Assembly (NCBI RefSeq): GCF_905171765.1 | Contig: NC_053392.1 | Location: 108,938,821 to 109,002,820 of the forward strand | Reading direction: 5' to 3' | Source: Bufo bufo | Taxonomy: Eukaryota; Chordata; Amphibia; Anura; Bufonidae | Length of the DNA: 64,000 nt | Shown here: positions 11,440-23,277 of the stretch, piece after piece | Layout: each line of letters starts with the position of its first letter | Numbering within the stretch: the first letter of the stretch is position 1 | Program-made: the position numbers and the translations under genes | Notes under the pieces: generated by a model | Database searches by the model: none | What the model was told of the DNA's origin: nothing | What the model saw: the letters and a program-made list of their open reading frames with translations, nothing else

Positions 11440-13534
11440 TTAACCGCCTCCGGAACGCCTAACGCAGGATTGCGTTCCGGAGGCGGCAGCCCTGCGCACA
11501 GTCACGCATATATGCGTCATCTCGCGAGACGCGAGATTTCCTGTGAACGCGCGCACACAGGCGCGCGCGTTCACAGGATCGGAAGGTAAGCGAGTGGATC
11601 TCCAGCCTGCCAGCGGCGATCGTTCGCTGGCAGGCTAGAGATGCGATTTTTTTAACCCCTAACAGGTAAATTAGACGCTGTTTTGATAACAGCGTCTAAT
11701 ATACCTGCTACCTGGTCCTCTGGTGTTTGGATCGACCACCAGAGGACAAAGGTAGCTCAGTAATATGTAGCACCAAACACCACTACACTACACCCCCCCG
11801 TCACTTATTAACCCCTTATTAACCCCTGATCACCCGTATAGACTCCCTGATCACCCCCCTGTCATTGATCACCCCCCTGTCATTGATCACCCCCTTGTAA
11901 GGCTCCATTCAGACGTCCGTATGATTATTACGGATCCACTGATACATGGTTCGGATCCGCAAAACACATACGGACGTCTGAATGGAGCCTTACAGGGGGG
12001 TGATCAATGACGGGGGTTATCACCCCATATAAACTCCCTGATCACCCCCCTGTCATTGATCACCGCCCTGTCATTGATCACTCGCCTGTAAGGCTCCATT
12101 CAGACGTCCGTGTTTTTTTACGGATCCATATGGTCAAATGCCAACTTTGTATAAAAAATGGGAAAAGTTGTCTTTTGCCGAGATATTTCTCTCACCCAGC
12201 ATGAGTATATGTAAAAAGACACCCCAAAACACATTGCCCAACTTCTCCTGAATACGGCAATACCACATGTGTGACACTTTTTTGCAGCCTAGGTGGGCAA
12301 AGGGGCCCACATTCCAAAGAGCACCTTTCGGATTTCATCGGCCATTTTTTACAGATTTTGATTTCAAACTACTTCTCACGCATTCGGGCCCCTAAAATGC
12401 CAGGGCAGTATAACTACCCAACAAGTGACCCCATTTTGGAAAGAAGACAACACCAGGTATTTCGTGATGGGCATAGTGAGTTCATGGAAGTTTTTATTTT
12501 TTGTCACAAGCTAGTGGAATATGAGACTTTGTAAGAAAAAAAAAAGAAAAAATCATCACTTTCCGCTAACTTGTGACAAAAAATAAAAAATTCTAGGAAC
12601 TCGCCATGCCCCTCACGGAATACCTTGGGGTGTCTTCGTTCCAAAATGGGGTCACTTGTGGGGTAGTTATACTGCCCTGGCATTCTAGGGGCCCTAATGT
12701 GTGGTAGTTTGAAATCATAATCTGTAAAAAATGGCCGGTGAAATCCTAAAGGTCCTAAAGGTGCTCTTTGGAATGTGGGCCCCTTTGCCCACCTAGGCTG
12801 CAAAAAAGTGTCACACATGTGGTATCGCCACAGGAGAAGTTGGGCAATGTGTTTTGGGGTGTCATTTTACATATACCCATGCTAGGTGAGATAGGTGAGA
12901 TAAATATCTTGGTCAAATGCCAACTTTGTATAAAAAAATCATCATTTTCCGCTAACTTGTGACAAAAAATAAAAAGTTCTATGAACTCACTATGCCCATC
13001 AGCGAATCCCTTAGGGTGTCTACTTTCCGAAATGGGGTCATTTGTGGGGTGTTTGTACTGTCTGGCCATTGTAGAACCTCAGGAAACATGACAGGTGCTC
13101 AGAAAGTCAGAGCTGCTTCAAAAAGCCATAGTTCACCATAGTTTGTAAACGCTATAACTTTTACCCAAACCATTTTTTTTTTTTACCCAAACATTTTTTT
13201 TTTATCAAAGACATGTAGAACAAGAAATTTAGAGAAAAATTTATATATGGATGTCGTTTTTTTTGCAAAATTTTACAACTGAAAGTGTAAAAAATGTCAT
13301 TTTTTTTGCAAAAAAATCATAAAATTTCAATTAATAACAAAAAAAGTAAAAATGTCAGCAGCAATGAAATACCACCAAATAAAAGCTCTATTAGTGAGAA
13401 GAAAAGGAGGTAAAATTCATTTGGGTGGTAAGTTGCATGACCGAGCAATAAACGGTGAAAATAGTGTAGGTCAGAAGTGTAAAAAGTGGCCTGGTCATTA
13501 AGGGTGTTTAAGCTAGGGGGGCTGAGGTGGTTAA
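11440..13534. mobile_element. piggyBac-type non-autonomous element with TTAA ends
   Basis: TTAA at 11440-11443 and 13531-13534 flank ends reading CCGCCTCC and, inverted, CCACCTCAGCC, as expected of piggyBac-type elements. There is no transposase. The interior has internally inverted, diverged blocks (accccattttggaaagaaga and cacaagttagcgga types) around 12540, and is a relative of 26596-29375. It sits between the leader and gag of the plus-strand LTR element. Confidence 0.75.
11898..11993. mobile_element. Short palindromic MITE inside the piggyBac-type element
   Basis: The sequence runs taaggctccattcagacgtcc ... ggacgtctgaatggagcctta, nearly a perfect inverted repeat. A longer version occupies the equivalent place (about 26994-27315) in the other TTAA element, and a half copy follows at about 12088-12125. 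The MITE therefore entered an ancestor before that family spread. Confidence 0.65.
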
Positions 13535-13559
13535 AGGGCCATACCCGCCTAGTAACGCC

Positions 13560-14612
13560 ATGTCCGTACCTGAAGAAAACGGGCAGGTGGCCCCAGTTGT
13601 GCCTTCTGAAGTACCCACAACCGACCCTAGGGCCCCTGCCGCCGCGGCACCATCAAGCCTGATGCCGCTAACCATGCCATATTATTTTGGGGCCCCCTGG
13701 TTCCCACGTTATTCAGGGGAAGCCCATAAGTTGAAGGACTTCAGGGACCAGATACTGGCCTTGTTCAGGCTCTATCATATATCTGCCGAACAACAAATGG
13801 AAATCCTCCTAGCTCAGTTAGAAGGGGCTGCCCGCAGGGAAGTCATGTCATGGCCCCGTTCTGAAAAGAGTAGCCTGGAGCAGATTTTTGATCGCCTCGG
13901 CACCACATTTGAGGCCAGAACGGTGTCCGAAGTTAAAATGCGATTCTTCAGCAGAAATCAGCAGCCTGGGGAGTCGCTCCGCGATTTTGCCATGTCCTTA
14001 CAAGAGACACTAAGAGCTGTAGTCCAAGTGGATCCCAAAGAAGCTGAGGACCAGGACAGGACTCTTAGGGAGCAGTTCATTGCGGGTATAAGTACTGAAC
14101 ATTTAAAGGGCCAGCTGCGGATGTTGTCAGCTCAACACCCCCACTGTACATTTTTGGACTTTAAAGAATTGGCCATCAGTATACTAGGTCAGAACCCTGC
14201 CACAGGGCCAGCAGCCTTCCCTGAACCTCAGGCTTGTCAGCCAAAGACTGTCAATGTGGGGCCCGCTGGAGTCAGTCAGGCCACTCAGGCTCCAGTAACA
14301 GATGTAGTGGCAGCACTAATGGACCAAGTGAACCATCTCACCCTGAGCTTAGAGAAAGTATGCAAGAAAATAGAGGAGTGGGAAAGACCAATACTACTGG
14401 AAGATGAAGGCCCTTTTCCTCCAAGACTCCCACCTGCCTATAGGGATGTATATCCAAAAGAACCGGATGGGCGACCGAGTTACCGGTCCAGAAGTAGAAA
14501 GCAGCCTGTCTGCCATCATTGTAAGAAATATAGACATACTGAATCAATGTGCTGGCAGTTAAACGGGCAACCCCTGAGGCAGAGGACCGCCCCTCGGGAG
14601 GTAGAACAGTAG
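13560..14612 (+). CDS. Retroelement Gag polyprotein (Ty3/Gypsy-like)
   Basis: The first natural ATG is at 13560; the open frame extends upstream only into the piggyBac-type terminus. The roughly 350-residue product has a Pro/Ala-rich N-terminus, then a capsid-like region (PYYFGAPWFPRYSGE, FIAGISTEHLKGQLR), a coiled section near residue 260, and a zinc knuckle CHHCKKYRHTESMC, which has the CX2CX4HX4C spacing. Gag packages element RNA into virus-like particles. The frame is open throughout, so the protein could still be made, although the piggyBac-type insertion separates it from its LTR promoter. It overlaps the protease frame by about 60 bases in the -1 frame. Confidence 0.8.
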   Translation: MSVPEENGQVAPVVPSEVPTTDPRAPAAAAPSSLMPLTMPYYFGAPWFPRYSGEAHKLKDFRDQILALFRLYHISAEQQMEILLAQLEGAARREVMSWPRSEKSSLEQIFDRLGTTFEARTVSEVKMRFFSRNQQPGESLRDFAMSLQETLRAVVQVDPKEAEDQDRTLREQFIAGISTEHLKGQLRMLSAQHPHCTFLDFKELAISILGQNPATGPAAFPEPQACQPKTVNVGPAGVSQATQAPVTDVVAALMDQVNHLTLSLEKVCKKIEEWERPILLEDEGPFPPRLPPAYRDVYPKEPDGRPSYRSRSRKQPVCHHCKKYRHTESMCWQLNGQPLRQRTAPREVEQ

Positions 14613-14853
14613 GTCCAAAGGATCCAAGCTGGATGCCTAAATACGTGGGATCCCGTCCAAAAATTAAAATATGTATCAACAGGGTACCCTTTGAAGCCCT
14701 TCTGGACACGGGGTCACAGGTCACCACCATCCAAAGACCTGCCTTTGACAAGTTCTGGGATCCAAGTCTCCTCACCCTGCCACCAGAGTCCTGGCTAGAT
14801 ATCATTGCCAGCAACGGGAAGCCAGTGAAAGTTCACGGACACAATCCTTTTAT
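14549..14853 (+). CDS. Retroelement aspartic protease, start of Pol (truncated)
   Basis: The frame is -1 relative to gag and overlaps it, consistent with programmed frameshifting, though no canonical slippery site was confirmed. It carries FEALLDTGSQVTTI with the catalytic Asp of retropepsins, preceded by KIKICINRVP. After about 100 residues the retroelement stops and L1 sequence begins, so flap and C-terminal parts and all of reverse transcriptase are missing. Confidence 0.7.
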
Positions 14854-17347
14854 ATGAATAAGACAGAGGAGAATAGAGAAAGTATGCAAATGGCCACACA
14901 AGTATACTCTAACTTTTTATTGGACAAGGCCCAACAGGGCCTCTTCTTTAAAGGGCAAAAATATTTTACGGAGTCAGGGCGACCTGGTAAACTTTTGGCC
15001 AGAGTGATCTCAAGTCAACAATCCAAAAAATATATAGATAATGTTAGACTGGGTAATGGTAAGATGGTTAGCGGGCAGGGTCCTGTAGAGAAGGCCTTTG
15101 TGGACTTTTTTTTGGATTTGTATAAAGCTGATTTGAAGATCACAGATGATAAGATGGATGCTTATCTCGATGACATTTCTTTTCCAACTATTACTGAGGC
15201 ACAAAAGAAAGCACTGGAATTGGATGTCTCAATACAGGAACTTGAGGGAGCGATTAAATTATGTTCGGCCAATTCCACCCCTGGCTCAGATGGACTCCCA
15301 TATGAATTCTACAGTAAATATGGGGACTTTATTTTCCACAGACTGCTGGAGGTCCTTTCTGAATCAGTGGAGGACGGGAAGTTACCAGATTCAATGTTGG
15401 AAGCCGTAATAACATTAATTCCAAAAAAAGGCAAAGATCCCGTAGATCTAGAATCATATAGACCAATCTCACTGCTCAATGCAGATGTAAAGCTCTTTGC
15501 GAGGATTTTTGCCACAAGGCTTTCTGGGGTTATCTCCGCCATTGTCCATCCGGATCAGAATGGCTTTATTTAAAACAAGGGCACACACCACAATCTTCAT
15601 CGGCTCTTTGCTAATATTCAGGCCCCTGGGGGGACCGCTCGCTCCATCCTGTCACTAGATGCCTCTAAGGCCTTTGACAGGGTGGAGTGGCGCTTCCTCT
15701 GGAAGGTTCTGGCAAGGATGGGCTTTGGGGAAAGATTCATAGGCATTCTTAAGTTACTGTACAGATTCCCCAAGGCAAAATTGAGTCTCAATGGGATCCT
15801 GACAACTAGCTTTGATTTAAATAGAGGGACCCGTCAGGGCTGCCCATTATCCCCATTGTTATTTGACATTTATATTGAACCTCTTGCGCTGGCCATTAGG
15901 CAGGATGATCAAGTTAAGGGATTTGGTACGCTAGGGGTGCAGGACTGTATTTCCTTATACGCGGATGATGTTCTTTTTTTTATAGACCATACGGAAACAA
16001 CTCTCCCCAGAATTATTCAAATGGTTAAGTCATTTGGTGAGGTGTCCGGTTTTCTTATAAACTGGTCTAAGACCAGTTTGATGCCAATAGACCCCCTACC
16101 ACAGAAAGAGGTTCTTGTGACGCAGTTGGATATCGTTGATTCTTTTCAGTATTTGGGTTTGATTATTTCACCCAGGGTTCAAAATTTTTTACAACTTAAT
16201 CTGATCCCCATGGTGACAAGGATTAGAGCCAAAATAGGGATCTGGTTGAGACTTCCCCTGTCTAGAGCTGACCGAGTTTCATTGGTCAAAATGGTGATAC
16301 TACCACAACTTCTTTATGTGCTTAGGAATACACCTATTTGGATACAAGACAAATACTTTAAACTTATGGAAAGAATAATTAATGATTTAATATGGGGAAG
16401 AAAACGAGTGCGAATAAAGCTAGAACATCTGTATAAATCACTGGAGTGCAGGGGTTTAAATCTCCCTTACTTTAAAGGGTATTTTATTGCTACTCAGTTA
16501 TTGATGTGCTATGAATCAGAAAATAGTGCACTTCTAGGGAAAATAGTGGGTAGCCACGCTCATAGTAATATATTCACTCTTCTGGAATCTGGGCTATCGA
16601 GGAGCTATGAGCAGGGCTATAGAGAGACTATAAAACTACTCCTGAAAGTGTGGGCTACTACTAGGACATGGTTGAAGGTAAAGGGCTCACTTACATTCAC
16701 GCCTCTTTGGCATAATCTGCACCTACAAAGGTTAGATGATATTGCAGCTGACACATTCTGGCAAAAAAATAAAATTTTGTATATTTCACAGGTAGTAAAG
16801 GATAGAAAGATTAAGTCATTTTTAGAGATATCACATAATATAGAAAATGTTTCATGGTTTAGATATTTTCAACTGCGTTCAGCATTATCCAGTTTGGACG
16901 ATAAATCGGTGTTGGATATAGATAGTTCATCTTTTTTGAACGATTGGGTAGGGGGGACACTGCCTAGATTGAAGATTTCAAATATATATAAGTTATTACT
17001 TAAGGCACGATTTAGTGATACACAATCACCAGGACAAAGAGCGTGGGAGATGGATTGTCCGAACATACAAGTAGAAAGGTGGGAGAATATTTTTGGGAAT
17101 TTAGGTTCACTATCCCAGAACTTTAACCATGTTCTAGTACATTTTAATATTTGTCATAGATTATATGTTACCCCTTTATGGATGAATAAATGTGGGCTAA
17201 GAGACACCTCTAATTGCCCTAAATGTGATACTTCAGGTGCGGATTATCTTCATATGATCTGGACCTGCCCAGAACTTATAAAATACTGGAATAGTATTAA
17301 CAGCTTTATCCGCTATAAATTAAAAATACGAATTCCTCTCGGCACTT
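14854..17347 (+). pseudogene. L1-clade LINE ORF2 fragment (reverse transcriptase), one internal stop
   Basis: The fragment starts inside ORF2, after the endonuclease. Recognisable blocks are GLFFKGQKYFTESG, AVITLIPKKGKDP, ESYRPISLLNADVK, the palm block LDASKAFDRVEW, GTRQGCPLSPLLFD, and the catalytic YADD at 15958-15969, then a C-terminal zinc knuckle CPKCDTSGADYLHMIWTC at about 17217-17270. A single TAA at 15571-15573 interrupts HPDQNGFI; otherwise about 830 codons are open. The element is 5' truncated, which is usual for LINEs, but is also cut off at 17347 without 3' untranslated region or poly(A). There it runs straight into the minisatellite of block B, so a deletion probably removed its tail. 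Confidence 0.9.
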
Positions 17348-17790
17348 GATACTGGCACTTTAGGGGGGGAAGATGGCACTACGATACTGGGACATGGGGG
17401 AGGAGAGAGGCTCTTGATACTGGCACTTTTGGGGGGGAAGATGGCACTATGATACTGGGACATGGGGGAGGAGAGAGGCTCTTGATACTGGCACTTTTGG
17501 GGGGGGGTGGCACTATGATACTGGGACATGGGGGGAGGAGAGAGGCACTTGATACTGGCACTTTTGGGGGGGGAGATGGCACTATGATACTGGGACATGG
17601 GGGGGAGGAGAGAGGCTCTTGACACTGGCACTTTTGGGGGGGAAGATGGCACTATGATACTGGGACATGGGGGGGAGGAGAGAGGCACTTGATACTGGCA
17701 CTTTTGGGGGGGGGGGAGAGATGGCACTATGATACTGGGACATGGGGGGGGAGGAGAGAGGCACTTGATACTGGCACATGGGGGGGCATC
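17342..17790. repeat. G-rich minisatellite, about 66-70-bp units
   Basis: About seven tandem units share the core gatactggcacttttgggggg, atggcactatgatactgggacatgggg, aggagagagg. All G-runs lie on the plus strand, so reverse-strand open frames give Pro/Ser-rich products that are by-products of the repeat. A longer homologous array is at about 43700-44430. Confidence 0.9.
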
Positions 17791-18897
17791 TATGGGGACA
17801 CTTACTGGCACATTATTGGGGGGCATTATGGGGACACTAGGCTGGCAGCCTATCAGAGGCCGGACACTGAGGGCATCTACTGGGGCACTATATATTGGGC
17901 ATTTTATACTGGTACATTATGGGGGCACTAGGAGGAAGGGGGGAGAGGAGCACTATGGGGGAATTTACTGGGGGCACTATATAGGGTTATTTTATACTGG
18001 GACATTATGGGGGCACTATGGGGACATTAGCTCAACTGGGGGCATTACAAGGGGGCATTTTTTGCACTGTCACATTAAAAGGAGAATTATTTCTACTGGG
18101 GGGCATTATGGTGGGCTTTATTACTCCCCCATGGTATGACCCCGTAGTAGCAGCACCATCCTCTCCCTGCTCTGCTGTCCCTCTGCCCCTTCCCCAAATC
18201 CTTATTATGAAATCTTTCTCATTAGGATAAAACACAACATCAGCTCCACCGAGCCCCCGGCCAAGTGTGGAAGTGGTGTCCGAGATCCCCAAGGGCCAAG
18301 TCAAGTAATTGTAAGTTTTCATGTGAAATATGTTTATGTTATACACATATAGCCTACACTGTGCCACACAATATACAGTATACCGCTACACTGTGTAGTC
18401 TGTTCTATAAGCACCATTGTTTTGTGGCGGTGGACAGAAAATAATCTGGAAGTGCCACTCCCGAGACCAGGCTCTGACTGCTAGCACCACTATAGCCCCC
18501 ATATATGGCAAAAAAATTATTGCTTCGGGGGAGGGGGGGGTCTGACACCATTTTCAACCGCACCTGGTGACAACAGCCCTAGCAACGCCACTGGTACGCT
18601 GCCTGCCTCTGTGCCACATTCTGCCTCGGCCCTCAAGTTCCTCAACTTGCAAAGGCTGCCGCGTCACAGAGGAGACACCAACACCATCACTAGTCTAGAC
18701 ACTCAGTAACGGTTCGGTTACTCACCTGAGTCACGGTCACCTCTAGACTATCTGTAAGTAAGTCCCTTGTCGCTGGTGTGCACTGCAGGCTCGCTTTTCT
18801 AAAGGAAGTGGAACTGTCTGAATGGCTGTACAGTACAGTCAGAGTGGCATGTGAGTCTGTGACACATGATGTGGCAATAATAATGTGTCTGCTGCCT

Positions 18898-19068
18898 GGA
18901 CCAGTATCTGTACACGTATGTATGGCATAATTAATGGGATGACACATCACATATGACATGACATGAGTGACACAGGTCTTTACCAGGCAGCCTGGTAACT
19001 CATGTCATGTTATGTGTGATGTGTCATTCCATCAATTATGCCATACATACGTGTGCAGATACTGGTCC
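18898..19068. repeat. Long hairpin, 71-bp arms
   Basis: The left arm 18898-18968 (ggaccagtatctgtacacg...) and right arm 18998-19068 (...gtgtgcagatactggtcc) are inverse complements at about 66 of 71 positions. A 29-base loop contains its own short palindrome (ccaggcagcctgg). It lies in the insertion specific to block B copy 1 and probably marks a small foldback element. Confidence 0.85.
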
Positions 19069-19424
19069 TGTACTCCTGTGAGGCTGCAAGGCAGGGGTGT
19101 GGTGTGGACCACTCCTGAGACTGCATGTGCTTACAGTCCCTAAATAAATAATACTGCAGTGATTAGCAACCGTATGACAGGCGTTTATCACCGATCCTCA
19201 GTACGACCGTCGCTTGGAAGAGCTTAAAGTGTAACTGCCATTTAATTTTTTTTTTTTGCTAAAGTGTAGGGCAAGTGATTAGTAACATTTTTAGAATATA
19301 GTTTATTTAGCCAAAACGTTTAATTTTAGTAAAAAACTGTGGCTGAAATGGCCTCCTCATCCTCCTCCTCCTTATTCAGATTGTATATACTCCCTCCACT
19401 CCAATTATTTTAATAGGGTCAGCT

Positions 19425-19890
19425 CAGCAGCAGGCCCTCGCCCCTAATGTTTTACAGGTCAGTTCAGCAGCAGGCCCTCACATATAATGTTTTAGAGCGT
19501 CAGCTCAGCAGCAGGCCCTCACCCCTAATGTACTAGAGAGTCAGCTCAGCAGCAGGCCCTCGCCCCTAATGTTTTAGAGGGTCAGCTCAGCAGCAGGCCC
19601 TCGCCCCTAATGTTTTAGAGGGTTAGCTCAGCAGCAGACCCTCACCCCTAATGTTTTAGAGGGTCATCTCAGCAGCAGGCCCTCGCATATAATGATTTAG
19701 AGCGTCAGCTCACCAGCAGGCCTACGCATATAATGTTTTACAGGTCAGCTCACCAGCAGGCCTGCACCTAAAATCTCTTACTTGGTCAACTCAACCTTCA
19801 GGCCCGCAACTGAAAGCTTTTACAGGGTCAGCTCACCTGCAGGCCCAAACCTAAAATTTGTACAGGGTCAGCTTACCTACAGGCCCGCAA
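19425..19890. repeat. Tandem array, about 41-44-bp units
   Basis: About eleven units of gtcagctcagcagcaggccctcgcccctaatgttttagagg decay gradually toward the right. The corresponding array in copy 2 (about 45945-46710) has more units. A third short stretch is at about 47340-47560. In copy 2 the array follows the hAT transposase stop, so it belongs to that hAT element's 3' region. Confidence 0.9.
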
Positions 19891-20008
19891 CTCAATGTGA
19901 ATGAGGCCCTCCTTTATGTGATATACAAGTTGTATCGGAGTGCCTCTTCCTTGTAATTTTTGCAAGCACTTGCACTTTATACACAAGTAAATATACAAGA
20001 AAGAATGT

Positions 20009-20436
20009 AATGGGAGCGCTCTGACCGGGCCCAGCATGAAGTACAGTGAGAAAGCCGGGCCCAGTCAGAGCGCTCTTTAAACAGGTGGCGCAGAGGCAAG
20101 GAGGAGGGGGAGGGGGGGCACACTCACTTGTTCCCGGCAGTTCTTGTCACTGTCGGGCTGTTCGTTTCTATAGTGAAGCAGGGAGACCTCTCTGCTCCCT
20201 GCTTCACTGATATTCAGAGCTCAGGCGCTCCCCCTGCTGGCCGCACATGGCACTGCTGGCTGTGGGCGGAGCGCTGAATGCCCGGGAATCTGCCTCCAGC
20301 ACAGCCAGCAGCGCGATGTGAGTGTGGGAGCCTGTCATCAGGGAAGAAGGGAAGTATTATGTTTTTTTTTTCCCCATAGAGCTGCAAAAAGGGGGCAACC
20401 ACTAAAGTAAGGGGGCACAAAAGAGGCACTGTGAGG
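20009..20436. other. Non-coding junction DNA left of the satellite
   Basis: It contains an inverted pair (gggagcgctctgaccgggccc and gggcccagtcagagcgctc) at about 20010-20078, a second GC-rich inverted stretch near 20220-20320 (ctggccgcacatggcactgctgg, ccagcagcgcgatgtg), and no supported gene. Confidence 0.5.
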
Positions 20437-22735
20437 GGCACATATCTGGGTAAAACAACTACTGTGAGGGGGCACATATCTAGCATAACCACTGTGAGGG
20501 AGGCACATATCTGGGCATAACCACTGTGAGGGAGGCACATATCTGGGCATAACGACTGTGAAAGGGCACATATCTGGGCATAACGACTGTGAGAGGGGCA
20601 CATATCTGGGCATAATGACTGTGAGGGAGGCACATATCTGGGCATAACGACTGTGAGGGAGGCACATATCTGGGCATAACGACTGTGAGGGAGGTACATA
20701 TCTGGGCATAACGACTGTGAGGGAGGCACATATCTAGGCATAACGACTGTGAGGGAGGCACATATCTGGGCATAACGACTGTGAGGGAGGCACATATCTG
20801 GGCATAACTACTGTGAGGGGGCACATATCTGGCATAACGACTGTGAGGGGGCACATATCTGGGCATAACGACTGTGAGGGAGGCACATATCTGGGCATAA
20901 CGACTGTGGGGGAGGCACATATCTGGGCATAACGACTGAGGAGGCACATATCTGGCTATAACCACTGAGGGAGGCACATATCTGGCTATAACCACTGTGA
21001 GGGAGGCACATATCTGGCTATAACCACTGTGAGGGAGGCACATATCTGGCCATAACTACTGTGAGCGGCACATATCTGGCATAATGACTGTGAGGGGCAC
21101 ATATCTGGGCATAACTACTGTGAGGGGGCACATATCTGGGCATAACTGCTGTGAGGGGCCACAATGAGGACATAACTATTTTGACAGCTTAATTACTGTG
21201 AGGGGCACATATCTGGGTAAAACAACTACTGTGAGGGGGCACATATCTAGCATAACCACTGTGAGGGAGGCACATATCTGGGCATAACCACTGTGAGGGA
21301 GGCACATATCTGGGCATAACGACTGTGAAAGGGCACATATCTGGGCATAACGACTGTGAGAGGGGCACATATCTGGGCATAATGACTGTGAGGGAGGCAC
21401 ATATCTGGGCATAACGACTGTGAGGGAGGCACATATCTGGGCATAACGACTGTGAGGGAGGTACATATCTGGGCATAACGACTGTGAGGGAGGCACATAT
21501 CTAGGCATAACGACTGTGAGGGAGGCACATATCTGGGCATAACGACTGTGAGGGAGGCACATATCTGGGCATAACTACTGTGAGGGGGCACATATCTGGC
21601 ATAACGACTGTGAGGGGGTACATATCTGGGCATAACGACTGTGAGGGAGGCACATATCTGGGCATAACGACTGTGGGGAGGCACATATCTGGGCATAACG
21701 ACTGAGGAGGCACATATCTGGCTATAACCACTGAGGGAGGCACATATCTGGCTATAACCACTGTGAGGGAGGCACATATCTGGCTATAACCACTGTGAGG
21801 GAGGCACATATCTGGCCATAACTACTGTGAGCGGCACATATCTGGCATAATGACTGTGAGGGGCACATATCTGGGCATAACTACTGTGAGGGGGCACATA
21901 TCTGGGCATAACTGCTGTGAGGGGCCACAATGAGGACATAACTATTTTGACAGCTTAATTACTGTGAGGGGCACATATCTGGGTAAAACAACTACTGTGA
22001 GGGGGCACATATCTAGCATAACCACTGTGAGGGAGGCACATATCTGGGCATAACCACTGTGAGGGAGGCACATATCTGGGCATAACGACTGTGAAAGGGC
22101 ACATATCTGGGCATAACGACTGTGAGAGGGGCACATATCTGGGCATAATGACTGTGAGGGAGGCACATATCTGGGCATAACGACTGTGAGGGAGGCACAT
22201 ATCTGGGCATAACGACTGTGAGGGAGGTACATATCTGGGCATAACGACTGTGAGGGAGGCACATATCTAGGCATAACGACTGTGAGGGAGGCACATATCT
22301 GGGCATAACGACTGTGAGGGAGGCACATATCTGGGCATAACTACTGTGAGGGGGCACATATCTGGCATAACGACTGTGAGGGGGCACATATCTGGGCATA
22401 ACGACTGTGAGGGAGGCACATATCTGGGCATAACGACTGTGGGGGAGGCACATATCTGGGCATAACGACTGAGGAGGCACATATCTGGCTATAACCACTG
22501 AGGGAGGCACATATCTGGCTATAACCACTGTGAGGGAGGCACATATCTGGCTATAACCACTGTGAGGGAGGCACATATCTGGCCATAACTACTGTGAGCG
22601 GCACATATCTGGCATAATGACTGTGAGGGGCACATATCTGGGCATAACTACTGTGAGGGGGCACATATCTGGGCATAACTGCTGTGAGGGGCCACAATGA
22701 GGACATAACTATTTTGACAGCTTAATTACTGTGAG
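20437..22735. repeat. Satellite with higher-order repeats: three 766-767-bp units of about 31-bp monomers
   Basis: The monomer is close to cacatatctgggcataacgactgtgagggagg, with variants. A whole series of variant monomers repeats with starts at 20437, 21204 and 21970. Units 1 and 3 appear more alike than either is to unit 2: unit 2 lacks one G in the ctgtggggg variant and has gggggtacatatc where the others have gggggcacatatc. Long reverse-strand open frames are a periodicity effect, not genes. Confidence 0.95.
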
Positions 22736-23277
22736 GGGCCACAATGTGGGCATTAGTACTGTATGGTAGCACTAGATTTCCCTGCTATAAATTGGCATGG
22801 CTCAGTCTTACAGGCCAGCACAGCGCCCCCTGCTGGCGATTTCACAGGGGCAGTCACCATCCCTTCCTTATGTGATTATTCTTTTTCTCTATCACCACAG
22901 GGACCTTGTTCTGGATCCAGCGGACATCACGCCGACGCCAGTGACATCCTCAATGAGGTAGGACCAGATTTTTTAGGACTGGGTGAGTGTAGCCATGTAT
23001 TGGGCTAAGGGCTCTTTCACACGAGCGGATCCTGTGCGGGTAATCTGCTGCTTGAAAGAGAGCCAAGCCCCACTCCGGACAGCAGAGACATGGAGCATTA
23101 ACATGATTGATAATGCTCTTTGCCTCTCTGTGACCTTTTTACTACAAAATCACGGTGACACTGTATGTTTTGTATTGCTAGGACAGAATTGGTTATGTTG
23201 AGAACTTGGCTTGGAGGGGAGGGGGCCCAGGCACATTCTTTGCACAGGGGCCCTCTGCTGTCTGTGTCCGCCCCTGG
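22736..23277. other. Mixed repeat-like DNA, no supported gene
   Basis: It holds the tail of the satellite (cacaatgtgggcattag), an isolated exon-like segment at about 22903-22955 between tctatcaccacag and gtaggacc, and a MITE-like start gggctctttcacacgagcgg near 23008. None extends to a recognisable gene. Confidence 0.35.

Larger units (their letters stand above)
9882..14853 (+). mobile_element. LTR retroelement on the plus strand, truncated by a LINE
   Basis: An LTR (9882-10809) is followed by TTGGCGTCACAAACAGGATT at about 10813-10832, which corresponds to the primer-binding-type site of the minus-strand relative. A leader follows, then a piggyBac-type insertion at 11440-13534, then gag (13560-14612) and protease (from 14549). 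Reverse transcriptase and the 3' LTR are missing because L1 ORF2 sequence begins abruptly at about 14854. The gag and DTGS protease type fit Ty3/Gypsy-like elements. Confidence 0.75.
17342..20008. repeat. Block B, copy 1 (duplicate of about 43690-46822)
   Basis: After the minisatellite the block continues through ggggcattatggggacact-type sequence, the conserved catggtatgaccccgtagtag segment (18129 here, about 44770 in copy 2) and the ctcagcagcaggccct array, ending at aagaatgt. Copy 1 has an insertion at about 18497-19119. At about 19351 it lacks about 507 bases present in copy 2 (about 45370-45877), namely the right end of a nested hAT element plus the end of a hAT transposase. The deletion joins at a CCTCCTC microhomology. 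Confidence 0.85.

Noticed and set aside
17320..17826. Pro/Ser-rich reverse-strand open frame
   Set aside because: It is the complement of the G-rich minisatellite. The same happens at 43682-44417. There is no evidence of selection.
20214..22576. Long reverse-strand open frames of the MCLPHSRYAQICASL type
   Set aside because: They translate the 31-base satellite monomer, which happens to lack stops in several frames. The repeated peptides follow the repeat period and have no start or domain logic.
19425..22735. CRISPR array
   Set aside because: The repeats are contiguous without unique spacers and the context is eukaryotic.
22903..22955. Exon-like segment between a good acceptor and a donor
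   Set aside because: It has no partner exons in the window and no recognisable product; a chance splice pair in repeat DNA is as likely.
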